Shown: positions 58,679 to 64,000 of the stretch, piece after piece
Position numbering within the stretch: the stretch's first letter is position 1
Layout: the number at the start of each line of letters is the position of its first letter
Assembly (NCBI GenBank): GCA_024234365.1
Contig: JACKOK010000001.1
Coordinates: 558,001-622,000 of the forward strand
Direction of reading: 5' to 3'
DNA from: Pseudomonadales bacterium
GTDB taxonomy: Bacteria > Pseudomonadota > Gammaproteobacteria > Pseudomonadales > Pseudohongiellaceae
DNA: 64,000 bases
Notes under the pieces: model-generated
Databases searched by the model: none
What the model was told of the DNA's origin: nothing
What the model saw: only the letters and a program-made list of their open reading frames with translations
Made by a program: the position numbers and the translations under genes

Positions 58679-61389
58679 GCATCGTGCCTGGATGCCTTGC
58701 GACGTGCCCAGGCCTTGTCTGCCTCGACCAATAGCAGCACGAACAGCGAGGCGGCCAGCACCCGTCCCCAGTCCCCTGCGGAGAGTGCCCGGACCTCAAA
58801 GATCCGCTGCGATACCGGCAGGTAGGTAAACAGCATCTGTGCCAGCAGCACCAAGCCCACCGAGATCAGCACCGGCGCACTGCCCCGGCGCATGTCCGGG
58901 TGCACGATGCTGCGGGTGAAGAAGCGGGAGCTGAACAGATAGAGTGCCTCGATCATCACCACGGTGTTGACAGCGAGGGTGCGGGCGTGTTCCGGTGTGT
59001 CAAGACGTTCCAGTTGCCACAGGAACAGGGCGAAGACAATCAACGCGCTGCTGCCACCTACCAGCAGCAGACGGCGCAGCAGCAAGGGCGTGATCAGCCC
59101 CTGGGCGTAGGGGCGCGGCGGGTGTTGCATGGTATCGCGTTCGCGCATCTCGAAGGCCAGCGCCAGGGACAGCGTCACGGTCGTCACCATATTGATCCAC
59201 AGAATCTGCGGGGCGGTAACCGGCAACACCCAGCCAAAAAGAATCGCCATCAAGACAATGCCGGCCTCGGCCAGGTTGGTTGGCAACATGAAGAGAATGG
59301 ATTTGATCGTGTTGTCATAGACCGTGCGGCCCGCCGCCACGGCACGGGCAATGGTGGCAAAATTGTCGTCCGTCAGCACAAAGTCCGCCGCTTCCCGGGC
59401 GGCATCGGTTCCCTTCAGGCCCATGGCGACCCCGATATCGGCCTTACGCAGCGCGGGGGCATCATTCACCCCGTCACCGGTCATGGCCACCACATGTTGG
59501 CGTGCCTGCAATGCCGCTACGAGCTGGAGTTTGTTGACGGGGCTGGTGCGGGCATAGATGTCCACCTCTTCGGCAGCCTGCCCTAGGGCGGTTTCGTCCA
59601 GGGCATCGAGCTCCTTCCCGGTGAGTACCCGGCTGGTGTTCAGGCCCAGCTCGCGGCCAATGGCCAGGGCGGTGAGTGGATTGTCCCCGGTAATCATCTT
59701 CACGCGAATCCCGGCACGGTGACACTCGGCAATGGCGTCGATGGCCTCGGTTCGTGGTGGGTCGCTGATGCCCAGCAGGGCGATCATCTCCATGCCCTCG
59801 GCCACGTCTTCGTGACGCAGTTGCGTTTGCGAGCCTCGTTTGCCGGCCAGCGCCATGACGCGCATCCCGGCGCTTGCAAGGGTGCGGATCTTCGCCTCCC
59901 AGGCCTCGGTGTTCAGGGCTTCGGGGCCTTGTGTCCCCCATTGCATGGAACACATCTGCAGCAGCCGTTCCGGGGCGCCCTTGAGGGCAATCAGGGTGTC
60001 GCCCTGCGGGGTGGCATGCAGCGTGGCCATATAGCGGCGCTCGGTTTCAAAGGGCAGGGAGTCCAGGCGCGGATAATGCTGTTGCAGATCGCGGGTGTCG
60101 ATGAGTTTGCCGGCAAAACCCAGCAGAGCACCCTCGGTGGGGTCCCCGTGGACCTGCCAGTGCCCCTGTTCATCCTGGTCGATGCTGGCATCGTTGCACA
60201 GCTGGCTGAGCAACGCGGCGTGCGCAAGGGTGTCCTGCCAGGCTGGGTCGTAGGCGCTCAGCTTGCCCTCGGGCGCATAACCCTCACCACTGAGCTGCAC
60301 ATCCAGGGCGGCGGTCGCCAGGGCGCGTACGCTCATGACATTGGCAGTCAGGGTTCCCGTCTTGTCCGTGCAGATGATGTCCACGGAACCGAGCACCTCC
60401 ACGGCGGGAAGACGCCTGACCAGGGCATTGCTGCGCGCCATGCGGATGACGCCGATGGCCAGCACGATGGTGACGATGGCCGGGAGCTCCTCGGGGATGG
60501 CCGCGACCGCGATGGCAATGGCACTTTGCAGCATTTCCCCGAAGCCGTAGCCATGCACGCCCATGCCATAGAGGACGGTGATGGCACACAGAACCAGAAC
60601 GGCCAGGGTGAGCTGACGGGCCAGGGCGGCCAGTTGTTTCTGCAAGGGGGTTGCCTGGGCGGGAACGGTGTTGACAAGGGTATTGATGGTGCCGATCTGC
60701 GTGGCGGTGCCGGTATGGGTGACCAGCCCTCTGGCGCTGCCCGCCACGATCATGGTGCCCAGGAACAGCATATTGTGGCGCTCGGCCAGCGCGGTGTCGC
60801 CTGGCAGGGTGTCGCAGCATTTCTCGCAGGGCTGTGACTCACCGGTCAGAGCCGATTCATCGCTGCGCAGATCCTTGCTTTGCAGCAGACGCATATCGGC
60901 CGGTACGCGGTCGCCGGGCTGCAGGGATACCACATCGCCGGGCACCAGTTCCGTGCTGTCCAGGCTGTGCAGCCGGCCATCGCGCAGCACCAGGCAGTGC
61001 GTGGTGCTCAGGGTGAGAATGGACTGCAGCGCGGCCTCGGCCTTGCCCTCCTGAATAAACCCGATCAGAGCGTTAATGAGCACCACGGCGAGAATCACGC
61101 CGGCATCCACCAGATGTCCGAGCAGATAGCTGAGGATGGCACTGCCCAGCAGGACATAGATGAAGAGGCTGCGGAACTGATTCAGCAGGCGTTTCCAGGC
61201 CGGCATGGGAGGGGGCGCAGGCAGGCGATTGGGGCCGTAGTGTGCGGCTCGCTCCTGTGCCTCGCTCCCGCGTAGCCCCTCCGGGCGGCTGTGCAGGAAC
61301 TCCAGCAACTCCTGGGTGCTGCAGGCGTGTGGTGCACCGGGCATGGCGGAGCTTGTCTGGTGTGCTGCGGCGAAGGGCACGTCGGCCAT
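58675..61389 (-). CDS. P-type cation-transporting ATPase (P2, Ca2+-ATPase-like)
   Basis: 904 residues with an N-terminal cytosolic domain and about ten membrane helices. The phosphorylation site ICTDKTGTLTAN is near residue 340, the actuator TGES in SALTGESQPCE, and the hinge MTGDGVNDAPALRKADIGVAMG. Helix M4 reads PEELPAIVT in place of the PEGLP of SERCA, and M6 is WINMVTTVTLSLALAFE. Ion specificity (Ca2+, Mn2+, Na+ or H+) cannot be fixed from this. Convergent with the PRPP synthetase gene. Confidence 0.93.
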   Translation of the reverse strand: MADVPFAAAHQTSSAMPGAPHACSTQELLEFLHSRPEGLRGSEAQERAAHYGPNRLPAPPPMPAWKRLLNQFRSLFIYVLLGSAILSYLLGHLVDAGVILAVVLINALIGFIQEGKAEAALQSILTLSTTHCLVLRDGRLHSLDSTELVPGDVVSLQPGDRVPADMRLLQSKDLRSDESALTGESQPCEKCCDTLPGDTALAERHNMLFLGTMIVAGSARGLVTHTGTATQIGTINTLVNTVPAQATPLQKQLAALARQLTLAVLVLCAITVLYGMGVHGYGFGEMLQSAIAIAVAAIPEELPAIVTIVLAIGVIRMARSNALVRRLPAVEVLGSVDIICTDKTGTLTANVMSVRALATAALDVQLSGEGYAPEGKLSAYDPAWQDTLAHAALLSQLCNDASIDQDEQGHWQVHGDPTEGALLGFAGKLIDTRDLQQHYPRLDSLPFETERRYMATLHATPQGDTLIALKGAPERLLQMCSMQWGTQGPEALNTEAWEAKIRTLASAGMRVMALAGKRGSQTQLRHEDVAEGMEMIALLGISDPPRTEAIDAIAECHRAGIRVKMITGDNPLTALAIGRELGLNTSRVLTGKELDALDETALGQAAEEVDIYARTSPVNKLQLVAALQARQHVVAMTGDGVNDAPALRKADIGVAMGLKGTDAAREAADFVLTDDNFATIARAVAAGRTVYDNTIKSILFMLPTNLAEAGIVLMAILFGWVLPVTAPQILWINMVTTVTLSLALAFEMRERDTMQHPPRPYAQGLITPLLLRRLLLVGGSSALIVFALFLWQLERLDTPEHARTLAVNTVVMIEALYLFSSRFFTRSIVHPDMRRGSAPVLISVGLVLLAQMLFTYLPVSQRIFEVRALSAGDWGRVLAASLFVLLLVEADKAWARRKASRHDA

Positions 61390-61402
61390 GGTCAGCCCTG
61401 TG

Positions 61403-62806
61403 TCAGAAACTGATGCAGTCGCCCAGGGCGGGCACGGTGCAGCGTATCCCGTGGGTTTCCCACAGTTTGAGGGACAGCGCCTCCAGGGACTGGGCCTCCC
61501 CGTGGACCAGAATCATGCGTGGCCCGGTTTTGAAGTGCTGCGCCCACTCGAGCAGTTCACTCTGCCCGGCATGGGCCGAGAAGCCTCCCAGGGTTTCGAT
61601 GCGAGCCCGTACCAGGTATTCGTCGCCGAACAGGCGAATCTTTTTCTCGCCGTCCACCAGCAGGCGCCCAAGCGTGCCCCGGGCCTGAAAGCCGATGAAG
61701 AGCAGGGTGTTGTGTTCGCGCCAGATACGGTGCTTGAAGTGATGCCGGATACGCCCCCCGGTGCACATGCCGCTGCCGGCGATGATGATGGCTCCGCTCT
61801 TGATGCGGTTGATCTCCATGGACTCTTCCGGGCTGTTGGTCAGTTTCAGTGTCGGCAGGAATTCTGCCAGCGATTCGCGTCCCACCTGGGTCAGGCAGCG
61901 CACGTCACTGGAATCCAGAATATGCATCCAGTGGTCGTAGACCTGGGTGACCTCGATGGCCATGGGGCTGTCCAGAAAGACCTGCCAGCCATCCAGTCTG
62001 CCGGCGTGATAGAGGCAGCCAAGATGGTAGAGAATCTCCTGCGCCCGGCCCACCGCGAAGGAGGGGATGAGCACATTGCCGCCACGCTCCCAGGTCTCGT
62101 GAAGAATCTGTTCGAGCTGTTCCAGGGTGTTATCCATGCTGCGGTGATTGCGGTCGCCGTAGGTGCCCTCCATCATCACGATATCGGCCTCGTCCAGCGT
62201 GGCCGGGTCGTTCATCAGCACTGAGTCGGACTTGCCCAGATCCCCCGAGAACACCAGGCGCCGGCTCTCACCTTTTTCCTGCAGCACCAGTTCAACGATG
62301 GCGGAGCCGAGGATGTGACCGGCATCGTGGAAGGTGAGCACGGCATCGGGGCCGAGCTGACGCGGCGAGCGGTAAGCGCTGGTATCGCACAGCTCGAGTA
62401 CTTTGGCGACATCCTTTTCGGTGTATTCCTCTTCCAGGGGTTTCCGGCCACTGCGCTCGCGGCGCAGGTTCTCGTGTTCGAGGTCGCGATGGTAAAGGCC
62501 GGAGGCATCCTCCAGCAGGATACGCAGCAAGCCTTTGGTCGCCTGGGTGCAGTAAATGGGGCCACGAAAACCCTGGTGCACGAGCGTGGGCAGCAGGCCG
62601 GAGTGGTCCAGATGGGCGTGGGACAGGATGACGGCATCAATGCTGCCAGGCTCAAAGGGAAAGCCCTCGTCCTGTACCCGGTTCAGGGCATCTCCGCCCT
62701 GGCGCACGCCGCAGTCCAGCAGCATCCGACCGATGGCCGGGGATTCCAGCAGATGGCAGGAGCCGGTGACTTCCTGTGCCGCGCCGTGAAATGTAATGGT
62801 TCCCAT
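61403..62806 (-). CDS. MBL-fold beta-CASP RNA nuclease (CPSF-like)
   Basis: 467 residues from MGTITFHGAAQEVTGSC (GGGAGAG upstream; the longer frame to 62863 is less likely). The metal site HAHLDHSG and the EGTYGDR segment are those of beta-CASP RNA nucleases. SGMCTGGRIRHHFKHR is the motif B/C region, and GFSAHAGQSELL the last metal site. It cleaves RNA or trims ends. It lies 13 bp upstream of the ATPase gene on the minus strand, likely one operon. Confidence 0.92.
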   Translation of the reverse strand: MGTITFHGAAQEVTGSCHLLESPAIGRMLLDCGVRQGGDALNRVQDEGFPFEPGSIDAVILSHAHLDHSGLLPTLVHQGFRGPIYCTQATKGLLRILLEDASGLYHRDLEHENLRRERSGRKPLEEEYTEKDVAKVLELCDTSAYRSPRQLGPDAVLTFHDAGHILGSAIVELVLQEKGESRRLVFSGDLGKSDSVLMNDPATLDEADIVMMEGTYGDRNHRSMDNTLEQLEQILHETWERGGNVLIPSFAVGRAQEILYHLGCLYHAGRLDGWQVFLDSPMAIEVTQVYDHWMHILDSSDVRCLTQVGRESLAEFLPTLKLTNSPEESMEINRIKSGAIIIAGSGMCTGGRIRHHFKHRIWREHNTLLFIGFQARGTLGRLLVDGEKKIRLFGDEYLVRARIETLGGFSAHAGQSELLEWAQHFKTGPRMILVHGEAQSLEALSLKLWETHGIRCTVPALGDCISF

Positions 62807-62831
62807 GAGCTCTCCCTGTGTCGCAGGCGTG

Positions 62832-63473
62832 TCAGCGCTGCGCGCTGAAGTGAATATCCGCATACCAGCTGCGGGCCCTGCCGCCGCCGTTATCCATATC
62901 AGTCATCAGTGCCAGCCCGTCGAGGCTGTCGATCTCTTCACCAAAGGCGGCCAGCCAGTCGGCACGCACATCGCGCACATGATGCTGCCATTGTTCCTGA
63001 TTCTGCGCGCCGCTGTTCAGCGCCCACATCTGTACATTGTCACCGGCAAAGGGGTTGGACCAGCGGCTGCCGACAGGGTGCTGTCGCGACCAGACATAAT
63101 TCAGCGCCTTGGTGCGCCAGAAGGCCAGACCGCCACTGCGCACCACATACACGCGGGCCGGGTAGTCGTCGCCGGGTTTTGTGTTCTCGTCCGCACCGGC
63201 CGGTGCGCCTGAATCGGTGCGCCAGCGCCAGTGCAGATAAGGGGTGCGGCGAAGGTCGATGCGGCGCTCCTGATACAGGGCGCTGGCACTGTCCTGCGTG
63301 ACGGCCTGCAGCACGGAGCTGCCGTCCAGAGTGACCATCCGGTAGTCGGTGTTGCCCGCGAAGCTGCGCAGGTCCCAGTCCTGTAAAGCCAAGGGTGCCT
63401 GGGCACCAAGGAGCAAAGGCACAGGCATAAGAAGGAGCAGACTGACGGCTATGGCTTTTGCAAAGGTCATCAT
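62832..63473 (-). CDS. DUF3047 secreted protein
   Basis: 213 residues with a signal peptide (about 1-24) that could start at either of two adjacent ATGs. The pattern PYLHWRWRTDSGAPAGADENTKPGDDYPARVYVV and AKALNYVWS-like text, as in FWRTKALNYVWSRQ, belongs to the DUF3047 family. Function unknown; most members are periplasmic beta-rich proteins. Its stop lies 25 bp before the MBL nuclease start on the same strand; soxC is divergent from it. Confidence 0.83.
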   Translation of the reverse strand: MMTFAKAIAVSLLLLMPVPLLLGAQAPLALQDWDLRSFAGNTDYRMVTLDGSSVLQAVTQDSASALYQERRIDLRRTPYLHWRWRTDSGAPAGADENTKPGDDYPARVYVVRSGGLAFWRTKALNYVWSRQHPVGSRWSNPFAGDNVQMWALNSGAQNQEQWQHHVRDVRADWLAAFGEEIDSLDGLALMTDMDNGGGRARSWYADIHFSAQR

Positions 63474-63554
63474 TTAGGCTGTCGGGCAAGGTGTTTATTC
63501 AGTGCCCACATTAGCAGCAATTCCATCCACAGGCCACGCATGAGGCGGGGAGTC

Positions 63555-64000
63555 ATGAGCGAAATCAATAATCAGAACAACAAGACGCCGTGGGAAAGAG
63601 TGGCAGGCAACGGTCTGCTCAGTCGTCGTCATCTGCTGGGGTTGAGCCTGGCCGGTGCCACGGGTTTGATCGGCAGCCGGGTACTGGCTGCCGATGCCAG
63701 CCGGGTGGAGATTCCTCAGTGGTCGAAACGTCCGGGCCGCGATCCCTCCGCTTATGGCAGCCCCTCCGGTTTTGCGCAGGACGTGCGCCGCCTGGCGGGC
63801 AATCCGAATGCCACGCTGCCCGGTTCCGGTGTTTCGCGTACGCCTTTGCACCTGCTGCAGGGCAATATCACACCCAACAGCCTGCATTTTGAGCGCCACC
63901 ACGCCGGGGTGCCGGATATCGACCCGGCACAACATCAGCTGCTCATTCACGGTCTGGTGCGTCAGCCCTTGCGTTTTCGTTACGAAGACCTGCTGGCCTA
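63555..64000 (+). CDS. soxC: Sulfite dehydrogenase SoxC, 5' part
   Basis: The first 148 codons of a gene running off the right edge; GGGGAG precedes the ATG. The Tat signal SRRHLLGLSLAGATG lies at about 24-38. The mature N terminus contains SGVSRTPLHLLQGNITPNSL and FERHHAGVPDIDPAQHQLLI, the typical SoxC lead before the molybdopterin domain. SoxC, with cytochrome SoxD, oxidises sulfane or sulfite in the periplasm. The molybdenum-binding Cys lies outside this window. Confidence 0.92.
   Translation, partial: MSEINNQNNKTPWERVAGNGLLSRRHLLGLSLAGATGLIGSRVLAADASRVEIPQWSKRPGRDPSAYGSPSGFAQDVRRLAGNPNATLPGSGVSRTPLHLLQGNITPNSLHFERHHAGVPDIDPAQHQLLIHGLVRQPLRFRYEDLLA

Overview
The window looks like the chromosome of a GC-rich, respiring gammaproteobacterium, probably aquatic or marine. 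The evidence is gene content: two NhaB-type Na+/H+ antiporters, SoxC, Fpr, Tag, Vsr, Anr/FNR-type boxes (TTGAT-N4-ATCAA) and Pseudomonas-like REP repeats. I cannot name a genus. Most genes have strong Shine-Dalgarno sites, and operons often use ATGA, GTGA or TAATG overlaps.

Layout. 1-1.9 kb: the start of an M16 peptidase lipoprotein gene, a MITE with target duplication, a small coiled-coil membrane protein and REP repeats. 1.85-6.8 kb: a perfect Anr/FNR box, a secreted fusion of cytochrome c with a PHM/DBM-like type II copper monooxygenase, then a TonB-dependent receptor. 6.8-19 kb: mostly core functions: ferredoxin-NADP reductase, a dicarboxylate symporter, an MMPL exporter operon with a LolA-like protein and a beta-barrel, an atypical SDR with a receiver-like protein and MarR, a second MITE, tag, and an M48 protease. 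19.2-27.1 kb: tRNA-Arg(TCG), preceded by a partial duplicate of itself, with a 7.6-kb integrative element in its 3' end. The element holds integrase, HTH protein, Rep-like protein, an EcoRII-type restriction-modification set with Vsr, and two unknown genes, and is bounded by a 45-bp direct repeat.

27.7-31.7 kb: a second copper monooxygenase/cytochrome c locus with two Anr/FNR-type boxes. It is followed by a co-translated secreted protein of unknown function and a secreted protein with a dense Met/His segment. This is the best candidate here for an undescribed periplasmic copper redox system. 31.8-36.6 kb: an arsenic resistance operon (arsR, arsI/cadI, arsC, acr3), a PAS-GGDEF protein and a second, glutaredoxin-type arsC. 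36.6-41.8 kb: a CadC-like membrane regulator divergent from a Tat-exported flavin amine oxidase, a di-haem cytochrome c and a lipoprotein RidA. Together these could form an extracytoplasmic amine-oxidising chain with imine clean-up.

41.8-47.5 kb: a MASE1-GGDEF protein, tandem nhaB paralogues and a universal stress protein. 47.6-52.8 kb: a haem-binding Tll0287-like lipoprotein and a DevABC/MacB-like ABC exporter. 52.8-58.7 kb: a tightly packed operon of acetate kinase, phosphoketolase, AMP phosphorylase and PRPP synthetase, a plausible route from nucleotide ribose to ATP and acetate. 58.7-64 kb: a P-type cation ATPase, a beta-CASP MBL nuclease, a DUF3047 protein and the start of soxC. Microaerobic respiration, periplasmic redox chemistry and stress metabolism recur through the window.
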